From Ursus arctos (lineage: Eukaryota; Chordata; Mammalia; Carnivora; Ursidae), in the NCBI RefSeq assembly GCF_023065955.2, contig NW_026622997.1, positions 22,176,001 through 22,240,000 of the forward strand: a stretch of DNA of 64,000 bases, read 5' to 3'. The notes below the pieces were generated by a model, which worked only from the letters and a program-made list of their open reading frames with translations, had not been told where the DNA came from and did not search any database. Positions within the stretch are counted from its first letter, which is position 1, and each line of letters starts with the position of its first letter. Position numbers and translations under genes: made by a program. Shown piece by piece: positions 1-10,925 of the stretch.

Positions 1-560
1 TGCTGAAAGGATTTGCAAACTGTCATTTTGACCAGACAGTAACCCCTTCTATTTCTATGTAAAGGAATTATTTTGGAAGAAAAAAAAGGGTGTTTTTGTT
101 TTGTTTTGTTTTTTAGGGTTTTTGTTTGTTTTCTTGATAGTGTTCAAAGTTACTAAAACATCTATTGAAGAATTCTGTTCCAGGTACATTTCAAATAATA
201 ACTTTTTATGCAAATCTCTTAAATGTCTAAGCCAGCACAAATACAGAACACCATATCAAATGTTCTCTTAGCATCAACTTTAGAAGATATGAACTCATTT
301 ATAAAAACCTCTTCACCTACATTCAAAAAATTAACTAATAGTATAATTTGTGTGTTTGTGCAGAGTGCAAAAGAGGATCAAAATTCCTTTCACCCCAGGG
401 CAGTGTGAATATAGGAAAGCTGACTAGACTCCCTTAGGTTGGCTGGGCATTCCCTTGTCATTCAGCCAGCGGTGCTGTTGGGGGAGACAACATTCCTAGC
501 TCTGGTCCCACACTGTGACATAGACAAAGCTGTTTTTCTCCAAACTCTGTTTCCTTTTAT
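1..560. other. Single-copy AT-rich stretch with a GTTTT-rich patch
   Basis: No gene or recognisable repeat. Positions about 85-135 hold a GTTTT/TTTGTTTG low-complexity patch. The two short open frames here have no recognisable domain. Confidence 0.5.
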
Positions 561-870
561 TCCTATTTGCATAACTAAAGTATATTTTTAGCTTCCATTG
601 CAGATAGATGAGGTCATGTGTCTGAGTTCTGGCCAACGGAATGTGGAAGGAAGTAATGTATGCCTCCTTCAGTCCTGATTCTTAGAAACTTCCTGATATG
701 TTCTCCACTTGCCTTGGAATTTCTTTCACTTTTGTCAAGGGCAAATAATATAATTGAAGAATCTGAGATGAGTTCCTGAATGACTGTGTGGAGCAGAGTG
801 TCTCATGTTTCCCAAAGGCTGATGTGTACTGGACTGTGATGCGTGGGAAGATTTGCTCTTACTCGGATCG
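560..870 (+). repeat. Ancient interspersed repeat, class unresolved
   Basis: The text around 620-660 (TTCTGGCCAACGGAATGTGG) and 775-840 (CTGAATGACTGTGTGGAGCA, then TGGACTGTGATG) follows a common old mammalian repeat. That repeat normally ends in an AATAAA plus TTAAGCCACTGAG block, which is missing here. I recognise the phrase pattern but cannot say whether the family is an old L1 3' end or an LTR. The copy is heavily diverged. Confidence 0.45.
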
Positions 871-1835
871 TCCGTGAAATGTCAAGGTTAGAATGGCAAG
901 TGTTTACCTTGATTAGTACACAGATAAATTAGTCACTGACAGAACAAAATTTCAGAGATATCCTGTTAATCCAAGATTTAAATTTTTCCTTTTGGATTCT
1001 TTTTACTACCTCATCCATCTTTTCCTCTCCTTTTCCTTCTTCTGAGTTCCCTGTGTTCATTTTAATATGGAAAATAGGCTCTATTGAAATATAAATTAAG
1101 CAGGGCATCCTGCCAAAGGCTTGTCTTATGGTGTGCCTTGAGGCTTTAACTTGTATTTTATTTTCCACAGCTAAAGCAAAAAAAAAAAAACCTTTTTGTT
1201 GGTCTTTTGAGAGGTGAAACATCAGGAGCAAATAACAGGGATTTGCCCCACCTGCTTGCCAAGCTGGACAAAAGACTGGCTCTGGGTTTATAGCTATTGG
1301 GCCTTTTTAAATGGGCCATCAATCTCCTCTCTTCTTTGGCAGGAGGAAAGGCATGAAGGAGCTCTTTATATTAGGACTTAAAAAAAAAATCTAGGGTTGG
1401 CAGGACCTGAAGACAGAATAGGAAAAAGAAATAGGTTCAGGATATTTGATGATATTGTAAGGCCGGGGGCATGCTGAAGCAAATGGACCAAATGAAGGAG
1501 GCAGGGGGTCTCCTCGTAAGTGCTTAGGACCAGTGGGTGGACCACAGGACCTATCTCATGCTTATTCCCATGCTTCCCTAGTAGTTGACTAACCATCATG
1601 TGAGGTTCCACCTCAGATTTCCCAAGACCTCTCCACATACCTTGTCCTGAAACCAGCCCCCAAATGACAAGGACTTAATTTTCCAAACTCTGATCTAGGA
1701 ACAGCCACTATCATCTTGAATTTTTATAAGAACCTCAAAGATAAGGTATAGGAGCTTATCTGTGTTTGTCTCAGCCTATCCATAGGGATGCCATGACAAG
1801 GAATGCCTGGGGACACTCATCTGGGTCATACTACT
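870..1835. other. Single-copy DNA, nothing identified
   Basis: No recognisable repeat or gene. It contains short A-runs at about 1169 and 1380 and unremarkable short frames on both strands. Confidence 0.4.
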
Positions 1836-2236
1836 TGTGGTGAGCCCAACCCCCCCAACCCCCTTCCCCAGTCAGGAACTTTGAACAAACAAGGTTTATT
1901 ACTCACAGTTCCTAGAGGCTACACAGCACACAGGAGCCACTCAGAGAGATGGGGGGGGGGGAGAGAGAGAGAGAGAGAAAACCTGGGGTTCCCCTATATT
2001 GGGACTGAGCATGGGGGCCTAGGCTTTTACTCTTTATTAGTGATTTTAAAACATAAGAGTGGAAATTCAGGCATGGGTCACCTACCTAGATTTATGCAGG
2101 ACTTTCCAAGAGGAGAACGTCATGGGTGGGCTGCCTGGCTCTTATCTAGTCGTCTAGCTGGCCATGTGTTTGAGATGGATGTCCTTGAGATGGATGGTTC
2201 AGTAATCAAAAATGCTTGTAGTCAGGCACTTGCACT
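1836..2236 (-). mobile_element. Probable solo LTR of a carnivore endogenous retrovirus
   Basis: Read on the minus strand, this block has a polyadenylation signal (GGTTTATT on the plus strand near 1891-1898, i.e. AATAAACC) followed by a short R/U5-like end rich in GGGG. The left border begins TGTGGTGAG at 1836, consistent with the CA-3' end of an LTR. A G-run followed by a GA repeat at about 1950-1978 interrupts it. I see no gag, pol or env remnant beside it, so it would be a solo LTR. The open frame running through it reflects no recognised protein. Both borders, especially the right one, are estimates, and I found no clear target duplication. Confidence 0.45.
1950..1979 (+). repeat. G-run plus (GA)n microsatellite
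   Basis: A run of about ten G is followed by about eight GA units inside the probable LTR. Confidence 0.9.
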
Positions 2237-2460
2237 ATAGACCTTGGTCTGATCGATGGAAAATCAGAATCAGAGTGTAAGGTAGCTTCACCAATACCAC
2301 ACAGCAAGCCGAGGCTTTATCAGGAATTTACAATCAGGACATCTTTTATAACATGACTTATATATTTGATGTAATTTTCTCATTTTCCAAAACACTTTTC
2401 CTCTGTCCCACGAGGCAAGAGGAAAGAAATGAACTTTCTCTCTTCCCTTTATTTCTTCCT

Positions 2461-2480
2461 CCCTCCTTTCTTTCTTTTTC

Positions 2481-2531
<51 letters not shown>

Positions 2532-2660
2532 CTTTCTTTTCTTTTCTTTTCTTTTCTTTCTTTTCTTTTTTCTTTTCTTTCTTTTCTTTTCTTTTCTTTT
2601 CTTTTCTTTTCTTTTCTTTTCTTTCATCCTCTTTCTTTCTCCTCTTTCTTTTTCTTCTTT
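2461..2660 (+). repeat. Long (TTTC)n/(TTTTC)n pyrimidine array
   Basis: Nearly 200 bases of almost pure pyrimidine on the plus strand. TTTC units come first, then TTTTC units, then an imperfect CTTT tail. The poly-Phe/Ser frames on one strand and Lys/Glu/Arg frames on the other are products of the repeat. Confidence 0.95.
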
Positions 2661-3076
2661 ACGCTCCAGTATTTATATCATTGGCAAAAAAACCCAGAAT
2701 GTTATCTTTGTGTCTATGGACTATTTGCAGCTCTCTGACACATCCAGAGACGGTGTCCATTTTCCTTATCCTGGTCCAATAATTCAGCCTCAGAGCTGTT
2801 CACTACCACTGGGCATCACAGCTGCTCTGTCGCTACAGAGAATGACTGCTCATCACAGTGACCTTCCTCCAAATATACTACAGTAATCTTCTTTTAGCAT
2901 AGGGAACTGTGACCGAGAAATAAATAATAATGTTTCAATCATCCGAATAACAATTTGGCAGAAGGTAAGCATTTTATCCATTTGTCAAAGGCAAATACAC
3001 AGGAAAGTCTCTTACGTGTAAGCTATTGAGTGAAAAGACACAGAGATGTAGAAATCAGTATTTTTGTTCATGAGTA
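2661..3076. other. Single-copy DNA, nothing identified
   Basis: No gene or recognisable repeat between the pyrimidine array and the next LTR. Confidence 0.4.
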
Positions 3077-3490
3077 TTGTGGGGTAGTCGAGCGCAACAG
3101 CCAGGAAAGAATTTTTGAGACCCGTGTGGTGCAACTTAATAAGTTTATTTAAGAAGCATGGGGACAGGATCTGTGGGCAGGAAGAGCTGCACTTTTGCTG
3201 GTGGTTATATGCTTCGTGCTCTAGGGGGAGGGGACAAGCAGGGAATATTAATCCTAAATGTCTTCTTCCAATTTCTACTCATAAAACTACCTTTGCAACA
3301 TTTCTCTGGTGCTTATCGTTCAGTTTGATATTAACTATCGGTGAGATGTACAGTCAGGAGACCCTTTAAGAATGTGGCAACCAGCACATATTTGATCCTT
3401 ATTGAAACTTCGCAGGCTACAGGTCAGCCTTCTGGGCTAAAGGTGAGCATTTTTCTGCGTCTATCCCTCATCAGTGAGGACGACATGTAT
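3077..3490 (-). mobile_element. Probable solo LTR of a carnivore endogenous retrovirus (second type)
   Basis: The left border TGTGGGGTAG at 3077 would be the inverted CA end of a minus-strand LTR. A reversed AATAAAC signal lies at about 3142-3148 (GTTTATTT), about 65 bases inside, which is a normal R/U5 length. The text TTGAGACCCGTGTGG resembles an LTR I associate with carnivore genomes. No internal retroviral sequence follows. The right border is uncertain and I see no obvious target duplication. It differs in sequence from the LTR at 1836-2236. Confidence 0.5.
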
Positions 3491-4087
3491 ATAATAATAT
3501 AAGACAGTGTGTATGCAGTTGCCAGAAGAGAAGAATAAGCAGTAAGGGAGAGATCAAGGTATGATGAGGTGATACGATGTTACATATTATCCTTCCTGAA
3601 GGGAGGGCACTGACAGGTGGTTGGGTTTGGAAGACAGAAGAAGGTTAAGGAAGTATGATTTCGACCTGGAAGAAAAGTATATACAAAAGCACAACTTAAA
3701 AATATGTGCAAGGAATGGTATAGAAAATAAGACAGGAACGCTCACCAGAGTGAGAGTCGATTTGAGCAGAGAAGAGGAATAAGTTCTTAAGTTAGGTCAG
3801 CAGCTTGGACAATAGGGAATGCTAAATAGGATGGGACAATGGGACTTCATCCGGTGGTTGTGGGGAGGCTCTGGGGGTCAAAGTAAGAGACCATGATGAA
3901 AGGCGTGTTTAAGAAAGACTGAAAGGTCAAGGGGGTGGAGGTGGATTTCAAGACAGAAAAATTTGTTAGGGGTTATTTCAATTTTCCAGGAGGAGGGATT
4001 GAATATCTGGAAAAGCAAAAGAAATGCAGTAAGTTAGACAAAACAGAAGAAGCTTCACTTTGAGTCAACAGTTGAAGGATTATGTGC
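3491..4087. other. Purine-rich DNA, possibly an eroded repeat
   Basis: Rich in GGAAGA/GGTTAAGG phrases. It has the feel of an old repeat but no block that I can name. No gene. Confidence 0.3.
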
Positions 4088-4175
4088 GTGGTTCTCAAAC
4101 TAGAGCGTGCACCAGAATCTTCCACAGTACTTGTTAAACCATAGGTTTCTCGGTCCCAATCCAGAGATCTTCCTT
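4088..4175 (+). mobile_element. MER5-like hAT DNA transposon fragment
   Basis: GTGGTTCTCAAAC, CACCAGAATC and ACTTGTTAAA follow one another as in the MER5 non-autonomous hAT (Charlie) family, whose end is the well-known CAGTGGTTCTCAAA terminus. Only the first part is recognisable. Confidence 0.6.
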
Positions 4176-5098
4176 ATGACGGCAAATTACAGGGGCCAAC
4201 AAGCCCTCAAGATTCCATAAAAGGCAGGATTATGAATCTAACACTTAATGTCAGGCACCATATTGTAGAGATTTCATTTCTCGTGATTAGAGCAAAATGT
4301 GCTAAAGTCAAGGGATGTTATATTCATACTTATTAAATCTCACGTGTCTTTTGAGTATATATTACCAAATCACATTTTGTTTCCAACACCAGTTGCTGCG
4401 CCCACACTCCCTTCCTGAGGTCAGAACAGTGATGTAACAACCACATCACCCAGCAGTGATATACTACATAGTTTCTGAAATTAACCAACCTGGACACTCC
4501 TTGGTCCATAACACGGGTCTCCCCTCCCACCATGTGCGTGATGTCCTTCATCTCCTAGTATGCTCTTTGGACCCCTAGTCATACAAATAACACAAATGAA
4601 CAGCTGCACCCCGCAAACCCGGTGGTTACATGTGGGAACAGTGATGGAATGGTGACAATAGAGGTAATAGCCTATAAAGTAGGTTAGTGCTACTGAAATT
4701 CTACTTTATTCTATTAACACCAAGGGAAAGGTTAATTATTTCCATCAGTGTGCACTTAATGGAGAGAATTAATCTCGGAGGCATGGTAAGAAATTTTCAA
4801 CAAAATTCCATGACTGTTTATGCCAAAATAGGAGAGAAGAGTGACTGAATGTATGCTGGAAAGCATGATGGGAACAATGGAGAGGCTTCCAGATGACTGC
4901 TTCCTTGACACGTATGGTTAAGTTTGTAGGTGGTTGGGAAGAAGGTGAAAAAAGAATATATTCCCCCTTCTTTCTCAGTATTGAACCCTCATAAAACAAA
5001 AGATAGTTTTTTGGTTCCCAGATGCTGTTCTCTGAAATTCAAGATATTTGAAATAAAGATATAAACTCCTTTCATCTGTACACAACATGGACCATGTT
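4176..5098. other. Single-copy DNA, nothing identified
   Basis: Open frames at 4333-4551 and 4769-4999 (minus) show no domain or conserved motif. Confidence 0.4.
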
Positions 5099-5305
5099 TA
5101 ACGTGGGTTATATTTATTTTTTTAAACTTTTTAAAAAAGATTTTATTTATTTATTAGAAAGAGACAGAGCGCACATGAGGGGCAGAGGAGAGAAGCAGAT
5201 TCTCCGCTGAGCAGGGAGCCCAATGTGGGGTTTGATCCAGCACCCTGGGATCAAGACCTGAGCCAAACTGAGCCATACAGATGCCCCTAATGTGGGTTAT
5301 ATTTA
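5099..5305 (-). mobile_element. Can-SINE (older subfamily) with target-site duplication
   Basis: A reversed carnivore SINE with poly-T/AAGATTTTATTTATTTATT at the left, CTGAGCAGGGAGCC in the middle and GAGCC...CCC at the right, occupying about 5117-5287. It is flanked by an 18-bp duplication (TAACGTGGGTTATATTTA at 5099-5116; TAATGTGGGTTATATTTA at 5288-5305) with one mismatch. The head is degraded. Confidence 0.93.
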
Positions 5306-5934
5306 AAGATGCCATGTATATTCTAATATTTTGTAGTCATAGGAATATTTGCAATCTTTCTAAATTTTGCACAGCCATGTTTTTACTTTCCTCTTAAAGA
5401 AGTCCTTCCTCAGAGCACATAGTATGTGTATAACATCTTAATTTATAATATTGCATCTAATCATATTTCCATATTTGTGAGGAGAGAGAAATGCGTTCTT
5501 ATTGCGATGGGCACTACTGCTTTGCAACTTATAAATCTACTTGCTGATCTATGAAGTTCATGAATGGTAGTTAAAATTCAGGATGACAGTAATTCATCCA
5601 CCCCTTCATTAATATAAAAATCAAGGTTGATCTGCTGCTTGGCTCTGTATCTTTTATAGAAGCATCTAGGGCTCAATTCTTTTGTAAATAGTTGCATAAA
5701 CTGTATATTGGTGCTTTGAACAATGAGATATAGGAAATAAAAGAAGCCAAATAATACTTCTATAGCAAAATGAGCTTTTGGCTCCATTATTAGAAATCAA
5801 AAGAAAATGTTTTCAGCAAAATTCACTGAAAAATAAATGAAAACCGTGAGAATAGAACAACAACAAAAAAAAGAGCAAGAACAAAATGCTTGATTCTATT
5901 ACATAAAAATATTTTAATTACATATTTTTCCTTA
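5306..5934. other. Single-copy AT-rich DNA
   Basis: No gene or repeat recognised. The minus frame at 5578-5787 has no domain. Confidence 0.4.
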
Positions 5935-6310
5935 TTATAAAATTAAGTCATGCATATTCGTAGACATTTTGGAAAAGGGCCAAGAATATAAAGAATAAAA
6001 TAAAAATCCCCCATTATTCTAAGGATGGTCAGTATTAACATTTTGCTCTATTTTCTCCTGATCACTCTTTATACACTAAACCTATGTAGAGTTACATATG
6101 CATACTTCAGATATCCTATATTTAAAATAGCGCATGTTCCTTTTAAAAATGTAACATTATATATTATTTTTTCCCACGATACTCAAGTTCTTTTCAAGCT
6201 CTGTTATTAGTCATGCTATGATGGTGTGCTTAATTATTTCCTTATTGAAAAGCCTGTATTACCCAATTTTGGTGCTACTAATAACATTGTGCTACAATTA
6301 CTTCCTATTA
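5935..6310 (-). mobile_element. Ancient LINE fragment (old L1 3' region), diverged
   Basis: Phrases such as CATTATTCTAAGGATGGTCAGTATTAACATT split between about 6010 and 6045, and ATAACATTGTGCTACAATTA near 6281-6300, match the pattern of very old L1 3' regions read in reverse. Divergence is high and boundaries are approximate. Confidence 0.4.
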
Positions 6311-6424
6311 TTGGATTCTTACTAAGTTTTTGCCCTCTGATGAGGAGGACAGAAATGTAGGCTGCAAATCATCAGAGGCAGAGCTAAAGAGGACTTTCAC
6401 CGATTTTACAGAAGATGGAGGGGT

Positions 6425-6700
6425 CAAGAATTTATTCATTCAAGTATTTTTTTTTTTTAATAACTACTCTTTTTAAGGCATGATTCTACTGGGGATACAT
6501 CAGTAGACAAAATTTATAAACAACTCTGGCTTCAGGGAGTTTGGGTCCCCGGGTTCTCATTTATTAAGATGGAGGAAAGAAAAGAAGAGAACAGTGTTTT
6601 GTGTGTTGTGGGTGGGGGTGGGGGGTGGAAGCCTGTAGAGCTGTGTAAAATTCTGATCAGGGATGTTGGGTTTGTGGTGCTAGTGATGTATGCAAGTAGA
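6425..6700 (+). repeat. Possible MIR/L2-type ancient repeat
   Basis: TTCATTCAAGTATTT, then CTGGGGATACATCAGTAGACAAAA, then a long degraded continuation. This resembles the widespread ancient mammalian repeat containing CTGGGGATACAGCA. A G-rich segment interrupts it at 6610-6628. Confidence 0.35.
6610..6628 (+). other. G-rich near-quadruplex segment
   Basis: G-runs of 3, 5, 6 and 2 are separated by single T residues. It falls one G short of a strict four-run motif. Confidence 0.5.
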
Positions 6701-8519
6701 GAGTCACTGAAGGAGATCAGGAAAGGAGTCTGGTCTCTAGACATTGACTCAGGACTCATCAGCATGCAGATGGAGCTAACACCTGGGGTGGGGGGGGGGT
6801 GTAATCACCCAGGGGAAAATGCTGACTGAGAATTACTGACAGTGGAGAACTTGACACCTATGGAACACCAACATTTTCCAAAGAGGTATTTGCAAAACAA
6901 GGGAACTCCTAAAATCATACAGCTATGGAGCCAGGGGGAAAGTCTTACCAGAAAAAGGAAATAGACAAGGTTAACCCTTCTGAGAAATCCATCAAAATAA
7001 AGACTGACAAGTGCCCATTGCATTTGGAAACATGAAGTTCTTTACCAACACAGATTAGAAATACAACCTACACGGAGACTACACATGTCTTCTTTGATCT
7101 CTTATCTCCATTGTCCTCCTTCATTTTAGCTACTCCCTACTCTGGCCACACCTTACAATCATGTTCTGATTTGTTACTGGGCCATTCCTGAAATCATGAA
7201 GTCAGACGTTACACTCTGCAACCCTAAACATCATTTCTTCCATCGCACGCACCAAATGCTTCCAATGTACAAAGCTACTTGACATTAAGCCTTTCAGTAA
7301 ATATACTCCCTTTCTTTCTATCCATGAGCCCTTTCCATTCCATAGTCCAACACTCTCCCAAGAACCCTGAACAACTTTGACCTAGGAAAACAGGAACACT
7401 TTGGAGACCTTGATCCTGTGACAATGTATCTCTACTTGTGAACCAATGGAAATGTTAGACTCAACATAAAAACATGGTGCGTTCTGTTTTGATGAGATCT
7501 TTTTTTTAAACAAGTGAGATGAGTACTAGCAAATCTCCTTAATTACAAAACACATCAGGAGGCGCATCTGTGGTTCCACAGTGGAAGGTATAACTGAATT
7601 TCCATTAAAAATTCTTATCCCTCCTGTGATACCCATTTTAAAAAGCCCACCCACTTGTCTGAAATTGCCACTTACCCAGGAAGTCCACTTAGAAATCTCC
7701 TAGAGAGAGAGAAGATCTGAATCTATGGAAACCGGAATGGTTGGGCTAGATGGCTGTTGTCATAGTTTGAGTTCCTCCCACACCTTGAGATAAGGATTCA
7801 AGTGTGAGTGGTTTATTTGGGTGTGACACCAGGAAACAACAATTGGGGGAAATGGGTTGAGGGGAGGTGAGACAGAAAGAAAGGCAGCCAATAAATGGTG
7901 TGTTATCAAACCAAGTAACCCACTGAGTATCTAGAGCTTAGTCCTACCGGGAAACTGCAGGGGTCAGTGTAGAACATGTGACTCAAAATTATCCCCCCTT
8001 CTCCCTCGCCCCCAGGAAGGAGCTGGAGTATTTATATTTGCTAATAACCCTCAGTTTGCAGTGCCCTTTTGTGTGGGGAGGGAGGAGAGGAGGAGAAGAA
8101 GAGGAGGGACAGGAAAGACCTCAAGAAGCAGACATCATGCATTGCAATGCAAAGGCAGCCTTTGCTCCAACCTATCCAATGATGCTCTGACAGCTCCAAC
8201 ATTTTATCTCCAAGGTATAGGATTCTGTAAAATTGCATGGGCTCCTATTTTGGGAAAGGGTTTTGTTTAAAAATTGTTATTTGAATTTGAAAAGTTCTAG
8301 ATGAATGATATTCAAATTGTTCCCAGTTATGTTAATCAGCAGACCCCTTTTCTGCTAAATTTCATTCAAATAAACCAATATGGGGACTGTTAGTTTTGTC
8401 TAATGATATAACCAGTAGAAAGGGATGGTTGCACATGTGCAGATGGTTAAATAAGACCTAACACGAGAGTTTGACCTTGTTCTCCTCATTTTGTTCTCCT
8501 TACTTACCCCTTTAATCAA
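6700..8519. other. Mostly single-copy DNA
   Basis: No gene found. A C/G homopolymer sits at about 6789-6798. About 7780-7970 (GTGAGTGGTTTATTTGGG and following) looks like an old interspersed repeat, but I cannot name it. The frames at 7978-8270 overlap one another on both strands and have no domain. Confidence 0.35.
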
Positions 8520-8910
8520 CACAGGCTAGCTTTATTCTAGCATAAAAACTAACCCCCAAATTCCAATAACTTAACATATCAAAGGGTTACTTTTCATTCA
8601 CACCATGTCCATTATGGCCCCACAAGAATCTCTGCCCCATTTGGTTATTTGAGGATCCAGGCTGACAAGGGGTCCATAATCTTATGGCTGCATCCCATGC
8701 AAGAGGTAGCCTCTTCAATCACAGTAGCAAGGGAAGAGAGTATGAAGAACCACATGATTTTCCTGTGTTTCAACTCAAAGGAGACAAATCATTTTTGCCC
8801 ATATTGGCCAGAAACATTCACAATGCAATGGCTAACTGCAAGGTTAAAGGAATGTAAGGGGCAGAGAGAGTATGAGGTGATCATTATGGTTTTTGCCATA
8901 CCTCGCAAAT
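8520..8910 (-). repeat. Ancient interspersed repeat, class unresolved
   Basis: On the plus strand the order CCCCCAAATTCCAATAACTTA, GATCCAGGCTGAC, GTAGCAAGGGAAGAGAGT, TATTGGCCAGAAAC matches the reverse of the old family also seen at 560-870. That family includes the TTAAGCCACTGAG/AATAAA end and the CTGGCCAAT core. The opposite orientation of the two copies supports two independent insertions. Confidence 0.45.
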
Positions 8911-9020
8911 AGAAGACACCTTGACAATCACCCACTGCGTGTTTCCAAGTGTGCACTCCGGAATTCTAGTTTTCTCAGCATCCACTAAGAACTCCTGAGG
9001 GGAGAACAGTTATTCTGCAA

Positions 9021-9046
9021 CCCCCCCCCCACCCCGCCCACCGCCC
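9021..9046 (-). other. Strict G-quadruplex motif on the minus strand
   Basis: The plus strand carries C-runs of 10, 4, 3 and 3 separated by A, G and ACCG. The minus strand therefore has four G-runs of at least three with loops of 1-4. Confidence 0.8.
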
Positions 9047-9139
9047 GTGTTAACCAGAAAAGCTTTGTCTCCAGTATTTTCTCTATATTGACGTTCCTTA
9101 TAAGATTTTGTTCGAAGAAAGGATTCTGTAGCTTTAAAA

Positions 9140-9290
9140 AATATGGAATACAGCAAATGTCCAACTTTTCCATTTTTAAGATAAGAAAAATCGAGACCCA
9201 GTAATACAGAGTTTTTAAGGTCATGCAGCTGGTTAGAAGACCTTGAACCAGAAGCTTGCTAGGACACGGTCCACTTTGACATTATGCCCC
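9140..9290 (+). repeat. MIR fragment
   Basis: CCATTTTTAAGATAAGAAAAATCGAGACCCAG split over 9171-9201, then AGGTCATGCAGCTGGTTAGA, follow the MIR consensus (CATTTTACAGATGAGGAAACTGAGGC, then GGTCACACAGCTAGTAAG) with the expected spacing. Confidence 0.65.
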
Positions 9291-9944
9291 AATAGACTCC
9301 TCGTTGTTGGGAAAACCTTTTCTCTAAGATGTTTTTCAGGAGTGTCTGGAAAAACTTAAGCAAGAAGTGATTTGAGTAAAGAAAAATGAAAGAAGAAAAG
9401 AAATCAGGAGAAAGAGGCAGATGGGAGGGGTGTTTTTGGCAAAGTGAAAAAGGGATAAAGTGAGAGAGCCAGAGAGAGAGGTAGAGGAGGTGTGAAGAGG
9501 CTGAGAGCCCAAGTGAGAGAGCCACTCAGTCTAGACTCCAGATGTGAATACATGGCTTCAGTGAGTTCCGTACTGGACTCTGCAAATTCTTCTGCCAGAT
9601 GTCACGGCTGAGCTACAAATCTTTGGACGGGTGACAGAATTGGCTGTTGTTCCACGCAATGCTTTGCTTCTTAGTTCGTGACTGGTCAGTCTGCTGGCTG
9701 CTCTAAGGTTGTAACACCAGATAATGACTTTAATCCTAAAGTTATCATTTTGGCTGACCTCAAAGAAGTGAAGACCTCAAAGAAGTGAAGCATGGTGCTG
9801 GGGCCCTCTCGAATGTCCAGAGGCCGGTTGGTAGACTTGGACTGGCAGGTATGGTCACTTTCCCAGATGGGGGTCAATCCAACCCCCAGAAAGGTAAAAC
9901 TAGGGAGAGACACAGAGCATATAAAATAGAAAGAAGCTAACTGC
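9291..9944. other. Single-copy DNA with a short tandem duplication
   Basis: Holds AG-rich sequence at 9360-9500 and a 17-bp tandem duplication at 9756-9789. No gene recognised. Confidence 0.4.
9756..9789 (+). repeat. Tandem duplication of a 17-mer
   Basis: GACCTCAAAGAAGTGAA occurs twice head to tail (9756-9772, 9773-9789) with no mismatch. Confidence 0.97.
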
Positions 9945-10060
9945 TTGCTGACAGCAGGATCTTGGGTCAATCGCCTTATCTTTCTGGGATTCTGTCTCCT
10001 CTGAGGGATTTAGTTAAATGGTCTCTAGTTTCCATTTGAACGTTGACAATCCATAATCCC
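9945..10060 (-). repeat. Possible MIR fragment
   Basis: ATCTTGGGTCAATCGCC, then CTTTCTGGGATTCTGTCTCC, resemble the reversed MIR block (CTTGGGCAAGTCACTTAACC, CTCTGGGCCTCAGTTTCC). Weak. Confidence 0.4.
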
Positions 10061-10364
10061 ATGAAATGGCACCACAAAGAAGGATAAACAAGAAAGCCAT
10101 GTTCCTTCCAAGCTTATATGCTAGAACATCAAAAAGCAAAACACTCCGCTTTGTTAAATAAACAAGGTAAAAACTTGTATTTGCTCTCTTCAAGTGAGCA
10201 ACTTGTACGATCTGGTGATGAGTTTAACACATGAGCTAAGATGGAACAGCTCTAAGGACAAGAATAGTTCTAGAAAAAGGAAAATACTCAAGGGCCAGCC
10301 CCATGAAACAATTGAGAAGTCCACAGAATTTGTGTTTCTAATTCTCCCAATACTTTTCCATTCT
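10061..10364. other. Single-copy DNA, nothing identified
   Basis: The plus frame at 10194-10412 has no domain. Confidence 0.4.
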
Positions 10365-10690
10365 TTAAACCAATATTTAGTATCTGCTATATGCCATGGC
10401 CTGGGAATTTGATGACAAGGGAGATAGCTTGGTCTTCGCCCTTGTCAGGCCTATGATACAATGGTGGTCACAGGCTTAAGCAAAGCTACAATGCAGTGTA
10501 GTAGGGACAACCACAGGAAAAGAGATATAGAGGATGGGGTGGGAGAGGCATGAAGACCAGGCTTAGAAGACCTGAGATCAGTGGGGGAAGTGCATTTTAA
10601 ACTGAGTCCTGTCAGAAAGGTGAGAAATAGTCAAATAAGTGGAGAAGAACAGTTCTAGGCAACCACTTGAGGCATGTGCAGGAAACGGAA
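10365..10690 (+). repeat. L2/MIR3-like ancient repeat
   Basis: The order TATCTGCTATATGCCATGGC, GAAGTGCATTTTAAACTGAG, AACAGTTCTAGGC, CATGTGCAGGAAA follows a mammalian-wide repeat I know as containing CTACTATGTGCCAGGCAC and GGGCATTCCAGGCAGAGG. The family name is tentative. Confidence 0.45.
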
Positions 10691-10830
10691 AGTGATGCAC
10701 TGTGGCTCTGACACTGTTGCCTGTATGAACATGACCATGCTACTTAACCTTTCTGAGCCTCAACTTTCTCATCTGAAAATGGAACAGTAACAGGTTGCCC
10801 AGAGGGTTGGTCTTAGCATTATGTATCATA
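10690..10830 (-). repeat. MIR fragment, minus orientation
   Basis: GCTCTGACACT, then GACCATGCTACTTAACCTTT, CTGAGCCTCAACTTTCTCAT and CTGAAAATGG follow the reversed MIR consensus in order and spacing. Confidence 0.75.
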
Positions 10831-10925
10831 TATATATGAGATATATACACAAACACACACACACACACATACACACACACCATCTCATTTATAAATACAT
10901 ATATACATTTATATATGTACATATC
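10830..10925 (+). repeat. (AT)n and (CA)n microsatellite
   Basis: ATATATAT-rich flanks surround an imperfect CA run at about 10848-10880. Confidence 0.9.

Noticed and set aside
1803..2240. 145-codon plus frame
   Set aside because: Runs through the probable LTR and a GA microsatellite; no recognised protein family.
2353..2886. Open frames of 177 and 117 codons rich in Phe/Ser/Leu (plus) and an 89-codon Lys/Glu/Arg frame (minus)
   Set aside because: Direct translation of the TTTC/TTTTC microsatellite; no start context or domain.
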